Of a stretch of DNA of 64,000 nucleotides, positions 20,299 through 30,187 are shown piece after piece. The translations under genes and the position numbers were made by a program. Each line of letters starts with the position of its first letter. The first letter of the stretch is position 1. Below the pieces are notes generated by a model. The model saw only the letters and a program-made list of their open reading frames with translations. It was not told the origin of the DNA and ran no database searches. The stretch lies in the NCBI GenBank assembly GCA_015075225.1, contig JABTUQ010000003.1:310001-374000 (forward strand), written 5' to 3'. The stretch comes from Burkholderiales bacterium (GTDB lineage: Bacteria > Pseudomonadota > Gammaproteobacteria > Burkholderiales > Nitrosomonadaceae).

Positions 20299-21582
20299 AT
20301 GACAATAACAAACCAGCAATTATTCGAACGTTCCCAGCAATATATTCCGGGAGGAGTCAATTCACCCGTGCGCGCTTTCAAATCTGTAGGGGGAACGCCT
20401 GTTTTCTTCCAGCGTGGACAGGGGGCTTATTTCTGGGATGTAGAAGGTAAATCCTATATTGACTACGTCGGTTCCTGGGGACCTCTCATCCTGGGGCATG
20501 CGCATCCTGATGTCATCAAGGCAGTTCATGCGGCCGCAAGTAATGGCACTTCTTTTGGTGCTCCAACAGCAGCGGAGCTGGAAATCGCCGAGTTATTGTG
20601 CGGTTTGTTACCTTCTCTGGAGATGGTGCGGCTGGTGAGCTCGGGTACCGAAGCGGGAATGAGCGCTATCCGGTTAGCGCGTGGCTATACTGGCAGAAAC
20701 CGGATTATCAAATTCGAAGGCTGTTATCACGGACATGACGATGCATTGCTGGTTAAGGCTGGTTCGGGAGCGCTGACCTTTGGTCATCCCAGCTCGGCTG
20801 GAGTGCCTGCCGAAACGGCAGGGCATACCCTGGTATTAAACTATAACGATGTCACCGGAGTGGAAGAAACGTTCAGCAAACTGGGTGGCGAAATTGCTGC
20901 TGTGATTGTCGAACCGGTGGCCGGAAATATGAATCTGATCAAGGCGACTCCACAGTTTTTGGAGACATTGCGCGCATTGTGTTCCAAATATGGGAGTCTG
21001 CTGATTCTGGATGAGGTGATGACGGGATTCCGTGTTGGCCTGGAATGTGCGCAAGGGCTATATGGAATCAAACCGGATCTGACCATTCTTGGTAAGGTGA
21101 TCGGGGGTGGTTTGCCCATGGCAGCTTTTGGTGGCCGACGTGATGTGATGGAGTGTCTTGCGCCACTGGGGCCGGTATATCAGGCAGGTACACTTTCTGG
21201 CAATCCGGTTGCCGTGGCCGCAGGATTGGAGACCTTACGACAGATCCGGATTCCGGGATTTTTTGACAAGCTGTCGGCCATGACGCGCAAACTGACCGAT
21301 GGCTTGACTTCAGTTGCTGCAAAACATGGTGTGGAGTTCTGTGCGCAGGCAGTGGGTGGAATGTTCGGCCTTTATTTCAGACAATCCTTGCCGGAAAGTT
21401 TTGCTGATGTTATGGAAAGCGATCGCGAGGCATTTAACCGCTTTTTTCATGCCATGCTGCAAGAAGGTATCTATTTTGCTCCTTCCGCATTCGAGGCTGG
21501 TTTTGTTTCAGCAGCACACGGTGATGTGGAAATTGATAAGACATTGGCTTCCGCTGATCGTATATTCAGCCGGGGTGTATGA
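20299..21582 (+). CDS. hemL: Glutamate-1-semialdehyde 2,1-aminomutase
   Basis: PLP enzyme forming 5-aminolevulinate in the C5 haem pathway, 427 residues. Start [27 protein letters not shown] is typical. The PLP lysine is in [17 protein letters not shown], and the EGCYHGHDD and [10 protein letters not shown] motifs are present. It is 26 bp after thiE. An ammonia oxidiser with many haem proteins depends heavily on this step. A hairpin follows at 21624-21652. Confidence 0.97.
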   Translation: MTITNQQLFERSQQYIPGGVNSPVRAFKSVGGTPVFFQRGQGAYFWDVEGKSYIDYVGSWGPLILGHAHPDVIKAVHAAASNGTSFGAPTAAELEIAELLCGLLPSLEMVRLVSSGTEAGMSAIRLARGYTGRNRIIKFEGCYHGHDDALLVKAGSGALTFGHPSSAGVPAETAGHTLVLNYNDVTGVEETFSKLGGEIAAVIVEPVAGNMNLIKATPQFLETLRALCSKYGSLLILDEVMTGFRVGLECAQGLYGIKPDLTILGKVIGGGLPMAAFGGRRDVMECLAPLGPVYQAGTLSGNPVAVAAGLETLRQIRIPGFFDKLSAMTRKLTDGLTSVAAKHGVEFCAQAVGGMFGLYFRQSLPESFADVMESDREAFNRFFHAMLQEGIYFAPSAFEAGFVSAAHGDVEIDKTLASADRIFSRGV

Positions 21583-21623
21583 GCATAGGGGAAATAAAAT
21601 AAACAAAAGCTTTAACCCGTATG

Positions 21624-21652
21624 CCCGGCTGCCGTTTATATCTTGCCAGCCG
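21624..21652 (+). terminator. Likely terminator after hemL
   Basis: CCGGCTG (21624-21630) pairs with CAGCCGG (21646-21652) over a 15-base loop. A T-rich stretch (ATTTTTTCT) follows about 11 bases later. It lies in the gap between hemL and mlaA. The spacing to the T-run is longer than ideal. Confidence 0.5.
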
Positions 21653-21717
21653 GTTAATTGAGATTTTTTCTGGCTAAGGTAGTTTATCCAATTCAAACAA
21701 AGAAAAATTAACGGATT

Positions 21718-22497
21718 ATGTTTACTTGTACTCCCAACTTCCAAAAAACCCTGTTACTCCTGTCACTGGGTAGTATGTTATCTGCGTGTGCGACTGTGGA
21801 TAACCGGCAGGATCCCTTGGAACCCATGAATCGTGCCATCTTTTCATTCAATGAAAAATTGGATGAAGTTGTAGTAGAACCGGTTGCCAAGGGATATCAA
21901 CGATTTATGCCTTCTCCAATCAGATTGATTGTTGGAAATTTCTTTTCCAATCTGGATGATGTCGTTATTGCGGCGAATTCTTTGTTGCAGCTGAAATTCA
22001 TGGATGCAGTGGCCAGTTCATCACGTGTCTTGATCAATACGACCTTTGGCATGTTGGGAGCTATAGATCTTGCAAGTGATATCAGTCAGGTAAGCGATAT
22101 TGATATCAATAAACGTAATGAAGATTTTGGGCAGACTCTGGGTTTTTATGGAATTGGTAGCGGGCCTTATCTTGTATTGCCATTACTGGGGCCAAGCACT
22201 GTCAGAGATGCAGTTGGAATCGGTGTGGACAGTACTTTTATTCACCCCGCTCGCGCCATTTACACTGGTTTCGATTTGCTAACCGTCCGTACACCCGTGA
22301 CTACAGCTGAATTTATTGATCAGCGGGAACAGTTGCTGGATGTGGATAAAACACTGGAAGAAGCTTCTTTGGACAAATATGAATTTGTCCGGGATGCATA
22401 CTTGCAAAGACGTAATAGTCTGATCAGAAATGATGGGGTTGCTGTCGAGGAAGATTCCGTGAATTTTGATGAACAAGAAATCGAGATTGACGACTGA
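21718..22497 (+). CDS. mlaA: Outer-membrane lipoprotein MlaA (VacJ)
   Basis: Part of the Mla system that removes misplaced phospholipids from the outer leaflet of the outer membrane. 259 residues with a lipoprotein signal (lipobox LSAC at about 20-23) and the VacJ signature DPLEPMNRAIFSFNEKLD, then GPYLVLPLLGPSTVRDAVG. The acidic C-terminal tail is ordinary variation. It stands alone; the other mla genes are not in this window. A strong terminator follows. Confidence 0.94.
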   Translation: MFTCTPNFQKTLLLLSLGSMLSACATVDNRQDPLEPMNRAIFSFNEKLDEVVVEPVAKGYQRFMPSPIRLIVGNFFSNLDDVVIAANSLLQLKFMDAVASSSRVLINTTFGMLGAIDLASDISQVSDIDINKRNEDFGQTLGFYGIGSGPYLVLPLLGPSTVRDAVGIGVDSTFIHPARAIYTGFDLLTVRTPVTTAEFIDQREQLLDVDKTLEEASLDKYEFVRDAYLQRRNSLIRNDGVAVEEDSVNFDEQEIEIDD

Positions 22498-22522
22498 TCT
22501 GCAGATTGCCTGACTAATATGT

Positions 22523-22560
22523 GCCGGGGCCGGGATCAAATTCCCGGTCCCGGCTTTGTT
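22523..22560. terminator. Strong terminator between mlaA and htpX
   Basis: GCCGGGGCCGGGA and TCCCGGTCCCGGC form a 13-bp stem with one G-T wobble and a short loop, followed by TTTGTTTTG on the + strand. It separates mlaA from the convergent htpX and fits a rho-independent terminator for mlaA. Confidence 0.85.
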
Positions 22561-22563
22561 TTG

Positions 22564-23442
22564 TCAGGCCGATTGTAATGCCTGGATACGTTCTTCCAGC
22601 GGTGGGTGTGACATGAATAAACGACCGATCTGGCTTTTCTGCCCAGATATACCAAACGCAGCCATTTTCTCTGGCAGATCTGATGGCTCATATTCCTGCT
22701 GCAGCCGTCTCAATGCGGCGATCATCTTGCTTCTTCCAGAAATCTGCGCGCTTCCGGCATCGGCGCGGAATTCACGTTGACGGCTGAACCACATCACGAT
22801 GATCGTGGCAAGAATACCCAGTACGATTTGTGCGATAAGGCTGGTGATGAAGTAAGCCGGTCCGTGTTCCTCTTCTGTTCTGAAGATGGCGCGATCGACA
22901 AAATGACCAATAACACGGGAAAGGAACATCACAAAAGTGTTCACCACCCCTTGGATCAGTGCCAATGTGACCATATCACCATTGGCGATATGGCTGACTT
23001 CGTGCGCCAGTACAGCTTCGGCCTCGTCACGATTCATTTTATGCAATAACCCTGTGCTGACTGCCACCAGTGCATTATTCCGGTTCATTCCTGTGGCAAA
23101 GGCATTGATATCGGGCGAGTCGTAAATAGCCACTTCAGGCATGCCTATTCCTGCTGCTTTGGCTTGTCTGCGTACCGTTTCCACCAGCCATCCCTCGGTC
23201 GAATTGGAGGGCACATCAATAACCACGGCTCCGGTCATATGCTTGGCGCTCCATTTGGACATGGCAAGTGAAATAAGCGAGCCGCCAAATCCGATTACAG
23301 CCGAGAAGATCAGCAAGGCGTTAAAATTCAATCCGCTGCCTTCAGCATCCAGTATGCGGTCAACACCAAGCAAGCGCAGAGTGATGTTCAACATTACCAG
23401 TATGGCAAGGTTGGTTACGATAAAAAGAAAAATCCGTTTCAT
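22564..23442 (-). CDS. htpX: Membrane zinc protease HtpX
   Basis: Heat-shock-associated inner-membrane metalloprotease (M48B) that helps degrade misfolded membrane proteins. From ATG 23442 it has 292 residues ([15 protein letters not shown]); an ATG three codons earlier (23451) is possible but sits on the AAGG ribosome site. Two N-terminal and two central membrane segments flank the HEVSH zinc site, and a downstream Glu ([14 protein letters not shown]) is the third ligand. Confidence 0.95.
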   Translation of the reverse strand: MKRIFLFIVTNLAILVMLNITLRLLGVDRILDAEGSGLNFNALLIFSAVIGFGGSLISLAMSKWSAKHMTGAVVIDVPSNSTEGWLVETVRRQAKAAGIGMPEVAIYDSPDINAFATGMNRNNALVAVSTGLLHKMNRDEAEAVLAHEVSHIANGDMVTLALIQGVVNTFVMFLSRVIGHFVDRAIFRTEEEHGPAYFITSLIAQIVLGILATIIVMWFSRQREFRADAGSAQISGRSKMIAALRRLQQEYEPSDLPEKMAAFGISGQKSQIGRLFMSHPPLEERIQALQSA

Positions 23443-23757
23443 TATCCTCATCCTTCAAGATTGTTAATAGGCTTGTCTGATTCTGATGGCTATAAATTAT
23501 AATCGTTCAAGCCAAGCCGTTATATGGTGGCATATTTGCTGATATCAAGTGCCGTGAAGTGCTGTTTCTCATTACTTCATCTGGCGCATCGCTGGAATCT
23601 TCTTGCCTTGATGTACAATGAAAACACAGAGTATGCGCAGTTTGCCATGCAAAGGCATGAGGTGCTGGAGTGAATCTGCGCAGTAAGAGTTACTGATAAA
23701 TTACTGATTCAAGTTCAGGGGAAATCAATTGACCAGAATTAAATGGAGTATGTCGAT

Positions 23758-24912
23758 ATGAGTCAGTCGTCTATCGTGGTAGTAGGAAGTGGCATGGCTG
23801 GCTATACGGTGGTGCGCGAATTACGGAAGCTGGATGCCTCGGTGCCGATTATGCTGCTGTCGGCAGATCATGGTGGTTTTTATTCGAAACCGATGTTATC
23901 CAATGCGCTGGCTACAGGCAAAACGCCAGAATCCATTCTCAGTTCCGGTACGGCACAAATATCCGGGCAATTGGGAATTTCGGTCCAGCCTTATACCTGT
24001 GTCAGTGCCATTGATGTGTCTGCAAGTAGCGTTTCTTTCGAGGAAGGCGGGCAACTGGGCTACGATCGACTTGTGCTGGCTTTGGGTGCTGATCCGATTC
24101 GTCTGCCGATACCGGGAGAGGGGGCGGATGAAATCCTGTCTGTCAATAATCTGGATGATTACCGGAAATTTCGTGAAACCCTGGAAGATAAGCGCCATAT
24201 CGCCATACTGGGCGCCGGATTGATAGGTTGCGAATTCGCCAATGATCTTGCTGCCAAAGGGTATCAGGTCAGTGTGTTCGATCTGAGTCCGCAACCACTG
24301 GGGCGGCTGCTTCCTCCTGCGGCTGGTCAATTTTTTCGCGATAGGCTGACTGCAGCAGGTGTTCATTTTCTGCTTGGTACAACTGTCGAAAGGATAAACA
24401 AGGAAAACGGCCGTTACCAACTGTTTTACAAGGATGGCGGAGTGGTTGAGGCCGATATGGTGTTGTCGGCTATCGGGCTGAGGCCCCGCACCAGCCTGGC
24501 CGCCGCCGCTGGTATACAGGTCAATCGTGGTATCGCGGTGAATCGTTATTTGCAGACCAGTGCCGAAAATATCTATGCCCTTGGAGATTGTGCCGAGGTG
24601 GAAGGAAAGGTATTGCCTTTTATTCTTCCGATAACGCATGCTGGCCGGGCCCTGGCTGCAACGATTGCTGGCACCCCGACGCTGCTGCATTACCCGGCGA
24701 TGCCAGTAATGGTTAAGACACCTGCTTGCCCTGCTGTCGTTTCACCTCCTGATCCGGCTACCAAAGGCGAATGGAAAGTTGAACCTGTCGAGAACGGTGT
24801 GCGCGCACAATATTACGATGAAGATGGCAATCTGCACGGTTTTGCCTTGCTTGGAACAGCAACAGGGGAGCGTAACACTCTGGCTTCGCGCTTGCCGCCA
24901 ATACTGGCATAG
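23758..24912 (+). CDS. Rubredoxin-NAD(+) reductase-like FAD oxidoreductase
   Basis: A 384-residue pyridine nucleotide-disulfide oxidoreductase. The FAD-binding Rossmann motif VVVGSGMAGYTVVREL is at the N-terminus, the NAD motif ILGAGLIGCEFANDL near 145, and the second FAD motif IYALGDCAEVEGK near 275. A C-terminal rubredoxin-reductase-type domain follows. No redox CXXC is evident, which fits single-electron rubredoxin reductases. ATG 23758 is chosen because TGGAG lies about 10 bases before it; ATG 23743 is alternative. It may serve the rubredoxin at 18555. Confidence 0.85.
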   Translation: MSQSSIVVVGSGMAGYTVVRELRKLDASVPIMLLSADHGGFYSKPMLSNALATGKTPESILSSGTAQISGQLGISVQPYTCVSAIDVSASSVSFEEGGQLGYDRLVLALGADPIRLPIPGEGADEILSVNNLDDYRKFRETLEDKRHIAILGAGLIGCEFANDLAAKGYQVSVFDLSPQPLGRLLPPAAGQFFRDRLTAAGVHFLLGTTVERINKENGRYQLFYKDGGVVEADMVLSAIGLRPRTSLAAAAGIQVNRGIAVNRYLQTSAENIYALGDCAEVEGKVLPFILPITHAGRALAATIAGTPTLLHYPAMPVMVKTPACPAVVSPPDPATKGEWKVEPVENGVRAQYYDEDGNLHGFALLGTATGERNTLASRLPPILA

Positions 24913-24990
24913 GGCAGGGAGTAACAGGGTAAGATCGAAGCGGGAAAAGTACTCCAGTACTCAATTCATACTGACCAAGAGAGAACAAGC

Positions 24991-25293
24991 ATGCTTTATT
25001 TGATATATGGCGAGGACGTGCCTGATAGCCTGGCGCTACGGGCAACCAGTCGTCCCGCCCATTTGGCAAGACTCCATGAACTGCAAGAGCAGGGAAGATT
25101 ACTGCTGGCAGGTCCATGTCCGGCAATAGACAGCATTGATCCAGGTCCGGCAGGATTTAGCGGAAGCCTGATTGTGGCCGAATTTGCGTCACTAGATGCT
25201 GCCCGTGAATGGGCTAATGCTGATCCGTATCTCCTGTCAGGAGTGTATGCAAAGGTAACTGTCAAACCGTTCCGAAAGGTATTACCCGGATAG
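24991..25293 (+). CDS. YciI family protein
   Basis: A 100-residue dimeric alpha-beta barrel protein of the YciI family. It begins [17 protein letters not shown], with the conserved His in [11 protein letters not shown] and the typical GPCPAIDS and DPYLLSGVY motifs. AGAGAG precedes the ATG. No reaction is firmly known for the family. It follows the flavoprotein gene by 78 bp. Confidence 0.85.
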   Translation: MLYLIYGEDVPDSLALRATSRPAHLARLHELQEQGRLLLAGPCPAIDSIDPGPAGFSGSLIVAEFASLDAAREWANADPYLLSGVYAKVTVKPFRKVLPG

Positions 25294-25443
25294 GTTATCT
25301 ACAGACAATGGTAATCCGGTCACACCCATCAGTAAGTTTGTGAAAAGTTGATTTGTTTATAAAAAGAATCCATGCATAGTTTGCTAAGATATGCTTCTCA
25401 GATAAAATTTTTCAACGCTTTACTATTTAACAAAGGAAATTCT

Positions 25444-26238
25444 ATGCGCTTAACCAAGTTTCTCTGTGTGCCACTAACTATTCTGGGGTTGGCTTGTGTT
25501 GTACCTGTAAGTGCACAGAGCGGAGGGGCGGTTGCCAAGGTCAATGGCGTGGCAATTCCGCAATCACGTCTTGATCTGGTAATCAAGGCCGCAACAGCAC
25601 AAGGCCAGCCAGATTCGGCTGAAGTCAGAAATGCGCTGCGTGAAAATCTGATCACGGAAGAAATTTTGGCGCAAGAAGCCATCAAGAAAGGACTGGATCG
25701 TAACCAGGATGTGCTCACACAGATTGATCTGGCGCGCCAGGGCATTTTGATCAGAGCTTACCAGGCCGATTTCATGCGCAACAATCCGGTTAGCGATAGT
25801 GACTTGCGCAAGGAATATGATTCGGTAAAAGCGCAAATGGGTGACAAGGAATACAAGGCTCGCCATATCCTGGTGGAAACCGAGCAGCAAGCAAAGGATC
25901 TGATCGCTTCTCTCAAGAAAGGTGGGGCATTCGATAAACTGGCAGGCGAGCATTCCGTCGATACTGGCAGTAAGAACAATGGTGGTGAACTAGGCTGGAG
26001 TTCATCGGCTGTTTATGTCAAGCCATTTGCTGATGCACTTACCAATCTGAAAAAAGGTGAAACCACCAATCAACCAGTACAGACACCTTTTGGCTGGCAC
26101 GTGATCCGTCTGGATGATATCCGGGCAGCAGTGCCGCCTTCTTTTGAAGAAGTCAAACCTAACATGCAGCAGCGCGTATTGCAGCGTAAATTTGCCGCGA
26201 TGGTTGAATCATTGCGCAAAAATGCGAAGGTTGAGTAA
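25444..26238 (+). CDS. Periplasmic parvulin-type peptidyl-prolyl isomerase
   Basis: A 264-residue exported foldase. The signal peptide (MRLTKFLCVPLTILGLACVV...SAQ) is followed by a SurA/PrsA-like N-terminal helical region. A rotamase domain covers about 140-235 (ARHILVETEQQAKDLI, GGELGWSS, TPFGWHVIRLDDIR). ATG 25444 follows AAGGAAAT. A dispersed repeat sits directly downstream. Confidence 0.92.
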   Translation: MRLTKFLCVPLTILGLACVVPVSAQSGGAVAKVNGVAIPQSRLDLVIKAATAQGQPDSAEVRNALRENLITEEILAQEAIKKGLDRNQDVLTQIDLARQGILIRAYQADFMRNNPVSDSDLRKEYDSVKAQMGDKEYKARHILVETEQQAKDLIASLKKGGAFDKLAGEHSVDTGSKNNGGELGWSSSAVYVKPFADALTNLKKGETTNQPVQTPFGWHVIRLDDIRAAVPPSFEEVKPNMQQRVLQRKFAAMVESLRKNAKVE

Positions 26239-26273
26239 CCGGAGCTTAACTGGTTCTAACAGGGGATTCTTCA

Positions 26274-26412
26274 GGAACATCTGAAAAACTACTTGCGTTG
26301 TTATTTCTGCGTTAAAAATCGGCTTAAAATGCTCTTTATTACATATAAACTCTGCTTTTTTGCCGATTTTTGCCTTGAACTGACTGCCTCACTGACGTTT
26401 TTCAGAGATTCC
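26274..26412 (-). repeat. Dispersed repeat with inverted ends, copy B
   Basis: 139 bp in the convergent gap between the isomerase gene and alr, inverted relative to copy A at 10971. The terminal inverted repeats are clear: GGAACATCTGAAAAAC at the left, and GGAATCTCTGAAAAAC as the reverse complement of the right end. Inner blocks shared with copy A include GTCAGTGAGGC and TTTTTAACGCAGAAAT. It encodes no protein. Confidence 0.75.
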
Positions 26413-26423
26413 TTAACTATCAG

Positions 26424-27512
26424 TTAAAGAGCAGCGCTCACGGTTTGTACTCTTGGGGAAAGCGCTGTCAGGAGTTCATAGCTAATCGTCTGTGCTGATC
26501 TAGCTACTTCTTCAACCGGTAATCCCTCACCCCAGAGGGTTACCGGGCTTCCCACACCAGCTTCACCCATCCCGCTCAGATCAATAGTCAGCATATCCAT
26601 GGAGACACGCCCTACCAGCCGTGTGCGCTGACTGTTCACCAGTACCGGGGTTCCTGTAGGGGCATGACGCGGGTAGCCATCCGCATAACCTGCCGCCACC
26701 ACGCCAATACGCATTGGCCGGTCAGCCACAAATACCCCCCCGTACCCCAATCTATCTGATGGAGCAAGATGCTGGACGGCAATAACCTGGCTGGACAGAG
26801 TCATGGCTGGCTGCAAACCGGGTTCTACACCTGTTTTATCCGCTATGGGCGAGGCGCCGTAAAGGAGAATGCCTGGCCGTACCCAGTCTGCATGTGTTCC
26901 CGGATAACGCAGAATTGCAGCCGAGTTGGCCATTGTCTGGCATGTTCCATTTTCCTGATTTGCCTGAAGCAGGGCAAAACTGCCAAGCTGTTGATTGACC
27001 TGGCTTGTTTCAAGGGAATCGTCAGCGCTGGCAAAATGAGTCATTAACGTAATGTTTGCATCCGGGCGCCATTGTTTTAGCTGATTCTGCGCTGAAATTC
27101 CTTCTTCCGGCCGAAAGCCAAGGCGGTTCATGCCTGTGTTGATCTTCAGGTAGATATCCGGCTTCCCTGTTTCCTTGTGTGCCAGCAGCATGGATAACTG
27201 ATCCTGGCAATGAATGACCGTACTTAACCTGTACTGGTTAATGACGTCAATTTCATCCGTCGAAAAAAAACCTTCCAGCAGCAGAATGGATTGATTGAAT
27301 CCGGCTTCTCTCAGTTGAATTGCCGCTTCCAGTTCGAGCACGGCGAATCCATCGACCGAATTGAGTGCTTGCGCAGTACGCAGCAGACCGTGACCATACG
27401 CATTCGCCTTGACAACAGCCATGATGCGCGTTTTGTGTACATGTTTGTGAATAACAGCAAGGTTATGCTGTAAAGCGGAACAGTTGATGAGCGCACGAAG
27501 CGGACGCGGCAT
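26424..27512 (-). CDS. alr: Alanine racemase
   Basis: PLP enzyme supplying D-alanine for peptidoglycan, 362 residues. The PLP lysine lies in AVVKANAYGHG near residue 34, and the catalytic tyrosine in RLGYGGVFVA about residue 250. The VSMDMLTIDLSG motif is present. It is read in the same direction as the M16 peptidase gene 119 bp upstream. Confidence 0.96.
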   Translation of the reverse strand: MPRPLRALINCSALQHNLAVIHKHVHKTRIMAVVKANAYGHGLLRTAQALNSVDGFAVLELEAAIQLREAGFNQSILLLEGFFSTDEIDVINQYRLSTVIHCQDQLSMLLAHKETGKPDIYLKINTGMNRLGFRPEEGISAQNQLKQWRPDANITLMTHFASADDSLETSQVNQQLGSFALLQANQENGTCQTMANSAAILRYPGTHADWVRPGILLYGASPIADKTGVEPGLQPAMTLSSQVIAVQHLAPSDRLGYGGVFVADRPMRIGVVAAGYADGYPRHAPTGTPVLVNSQRTRLVGRVSMDMLTIDLSGMGEAGVGSPVTLWGEGLPVEEVARSAQTISYELLTALSPRVQTVSAAL

Positions 27513-27631
27513 GTATCAGGTAATTATCAATGTTTAAAATGGATATTTGTTACTGGTGATCTGACACCGGAATGCATCATGCATGAATCTTGTTTGATTC
27601 TGTCCATGACAATTCCGGGGTAGATAAAAGG

Positions 27632-29026
27632 TTAATGCTTCAACTCAATGTTGCTGTTGCGCGGCTTTGCTATTTCGGACAAAGGTTGCGGATCCAGTAC
27701 AGCAACCGTCAGCGAATCATCAACCAGGTATTTTTCAGCCACTGTTTTTACCTGTTCTGCTGTCACTGCCTGTAACCCTTCCAGAATCACATCCGCATCG
27801 CGGTGAGATAGTCCGACACTTTCCAGCCTGCCAATCTGCATTGCCAGGGCAAATGTTGAATCAAGCTGATATACACGGCTCGCTACCACTTGAGCCTTGA
27901 CGCGGGCAAGTTCTTCCTGCGTGATGCCAGACTGGATGATTTTACTGATTTCAGCCCGGATCGCCTGCTCCAGATCATCCACTGTCTTGCCTTCGCTGGG
28001 TGTGCCATCAATAAAAAAGACACCGGGACCACGTTCGACCGCGCTATAGCTGGCGTCGGCCGAGATGGCAATTCGTGATTCACGCACCAGCGTCTTATTG
28101 AGTCTTGCAGAAGCATTGCCATCCAGCACCTCTGCCAGAATGGTCAGCGCGTAAGGCTCCCAGTCATTTTCCGGATCTTTTAGAACAGGCGCCTTGTATC
28201 CCATGATCAAGTGCGGGAGTTGCGCAGAAGCTTTTACTACCAGGCGCTTGATACCTGTTTGCGGCGGTTCGGTTTGCGGTTTGCGTTCGGTCAGCGTGGG
28301 CACGTTACCGGCTCCGAATCTGCCGTAGTGTTTCTTGGCCAGAGCGAGCACCTGCTCCGGATTTACATCGCCCACCACTACTAATACTGCGTTGTTGGGG
28401 GCATACCAGCGTTTGTACCATTCCCGAGCATCGCCTGGCTGCATATTTTCCAGGTCATTCATCCAGCCAATGACCGGGCGCTGATAAGGATGTGCCTGAA
28501 AAGCGGTTGCCATCATTTTTTCGTACAACAGCGCATGTGCCTGATCATCCGTGCGCAATCTCCGTTCTTCCATGACAACCTGTATTTCCTTGGCAAATTC
28601 GTCATCGGTTAGTTGCAGATTGCGCATGCGATCGGATTCGAGTTCCATTGCCATAGGCAGATGGCGTTGATGCAGTTGCTGGTAATAGGCGGTGTAATCA
28701 CTGCTGGTGAATGCATTTTCCTTTCCGCCGACTGCCGCAATTCTTCTGGAAAATTCTCCGGCCGGCAGGCTGTCTGTGCCCTTGAACATCATGTGTTCCA
28801 GTGCATGTGCAACACCCGTGGTGCCATTGACTTCATCCATGCTGCCGGCTTTGTACCAAACCTGCTGAATTACCACAGGCGAACGGTGATCTTCCTTTAC
28901 GACCAGTTTGAGGCCGTTGTCTAGCACGTATTCGTGCGCTTGTGTATTGGCAACTGCGGACAGCGGCAATGCCAGTGTAATGGCGAGTAAAGTTGAAAAA
29001 TGATTGAAGAAAAAGCGATTTTTCAT
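27632..29026 (-). CDS. M16 family zinc peptidase, exported
   Basis: A 464-residue insulinase-type peptidase. The start MKNRFFFNHFSTLLAITLALPLSAVANTQ is a signal peptide, so ATG 29026 is preferred over longer in-frame starts. The inverted zinc motif HALEH is at about 77-81, and the downstream Glu lies in EIQVVMEERRLR. In many proteobacteria a second, inactive M16 gene follows; here alr follows instead. It is divergent from ftsY. Confidence 0.92.
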   Translation of the reverse strand: MKNRFFFNHFSTLLAITLALPLSAVANTQAHEYVLDNGLKLVVKEDHRSPVVIQQVWYKAGSMDEVNGTTGVAHALEHMMFKGTDSLPAGEFSRRIAAVGGKENAFTSSDYTAYYQQLHQRHLPMAMELESDRMRNLQLTDDEFAKEIQVVMEERRLRTDDQAHALLYEKMMATAFQAHPYQRPVIGWMNDLENMQPGDAREWYKRWYAPNNAVLVVVGDVNPEQVLALAKKHYGRFGAGNVPTLTERKPQTEPPQTGIKRLVVKASAQLPHLIMGYKAPVLKDPENDWEPYALTILAEVLDGNASARLNKTLVRESRIAISADASYSAVERGPGVFFIDGTPSEGKTVDDLEQAIRAEISKIIQSGITQEELARVKAQVVASRVYQLDSTFALAMQIGRLESVGLSHRDADVILEGLQAVTAEQVKTVAEKYLVDDSLTVAVLDPQPLSEIAKPRNSNIELKH

Positions 29027-29143
29027 GTTGTGCTGGTAATTGGACTGGCTGTTGGGATGATTGTTACCTGGTGGGCGACGCCACCCCGGCAAGCGGATAA
29101 TGGTATGATCATTACCTTCCTGAAACAGAAACAGCCTACCAGA

Positions 29144-30142
29144 ATGTTTAGTATTTTCAAATCCAAAAAAAATCCTGACGAAAAAAATCCTGCCCAGACT
29201 GAAGCTGAATCCCTCAGCTTTACCGACAAGATCAGGCAAGGGCTGGCACGCACCCGGCAGCAGCTTGGCAAGCAATTATCCGGTTTGTTCGGCGGAAGGA
29301 AAATCGATGAGGATTTGTACGAAGAGCTTGAAACAGCGCTGTTGACAGCGGATACCGGGATCGAGGCAACCAATCGTTTGCTGGAATCCGTGCGAACCCG
29401 TGTGAAGCGGGATGCGCTGGATGATTCCGCACAGCTCAAAACGGCACTGCAGGATGCAGTAACCGAGTTGTTGCAGCCGCTGGAACGGCCGTTGGAAACA
29501 ACCACACATCAACCTTTCGTCATCATGATTGCCGGCGTGAATGGTGTTGGCAAAACCACAACCATTGGCAAACTTGCCCATTATTTTCAATCACAGGGAC
29601 ACTCGGTATTGCTCGCAGCCGGTGATACGTTCCGTGCCGCAGCGCAGGAACAACTCAAGGTATGGGGCGAACGCAACCAGATCACCGTAATTTCACAGGA
29701 AAGCGAACCTGGCAAAAAAAGTGACCCGGCTGCCGTGATTTTTGACGCAATCAATGCAGCCATTGCCAGGAAAATTGATATTGTTCTGGCCGATACCGCT
29801 GGGCGCCTGACTACTCAGCTTCACTTGATGGAAGAAATTAAGAAGATCAAGCGGGTTATTGCCAAAGCCATCCCTGATGCGCCACATGAAGTACTGCTGG
29901 TGCTGGATGCCAATACCGGCCAGAACGCTGTCAGTCAGCTCAAGGCGTTTAACGATGCATTGGGCGTGACTGGTCTGGTTATGACCAAACTGGATGGCAC
30001 GGCCAAAGGTGGCGTGATAGCCGCCATTGCAGCACAATTTTCCGATGCACCCCCTGCCTTGCGTTTTATTGGAGTGGGGGAGGGACTGGATGATTTAAGG
30101 CCATTCAATGCCCGCGAATTTGCTGAAGCACTGTTTGATTAA
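29144..30142 (+). CDS. ftsY: Signal recognition particle receptor FtsY
   Basis: SRP receptor GTPase that docks ribosome-SRP complexes at the inner membrane. 332 residues from ATG 29144 (MFSIFKSKKNPDEK); longer in-frame starts add an unconserved hydrophobic piece overlapping the M16 gene. The acidic A domain is short. The NG domain is complete: GVNGVGKTTTIGKL, DTFRAAAQEQL, DTAGRL, TKLDGTAKGG. It heads the cell-division set ftsY-ftsE-ftsX. Confidence 0.96.
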   Translation: MFSIFKSKKNPDEKNPAQTEAESLSFTDKIRQGLARTRQQLGKQLSGLFGGRKIDEDLYEELETALLTADTGIEATNRLLESVRTRVKRDALDDSAQLKTALQDAVTELLQPLERPLETTTHQPFVIMIAGVNGVGKTTTIGKLAHYFQSQGHSVLLAAGDTFRAAAQEQLKVWGERNQITVISQESEPGKKSDPAAVIFDAINAAIARKIDIVLADTAGRLTTQLHLMEEIKKIKRVIAKAIPDAPHEVLLVLDANTGQNAVSQLKAFNDALGVTGLVMTKLDGTAKGGVIAAIAAQFSDAPPALRFIGVGEGLDDLRPFNAREFAEALFD

Positions 30143-30187
30143 ACGCCTTGTTCTGTTTGAGTAATTGTGGAAATCACAGAGGCAACA

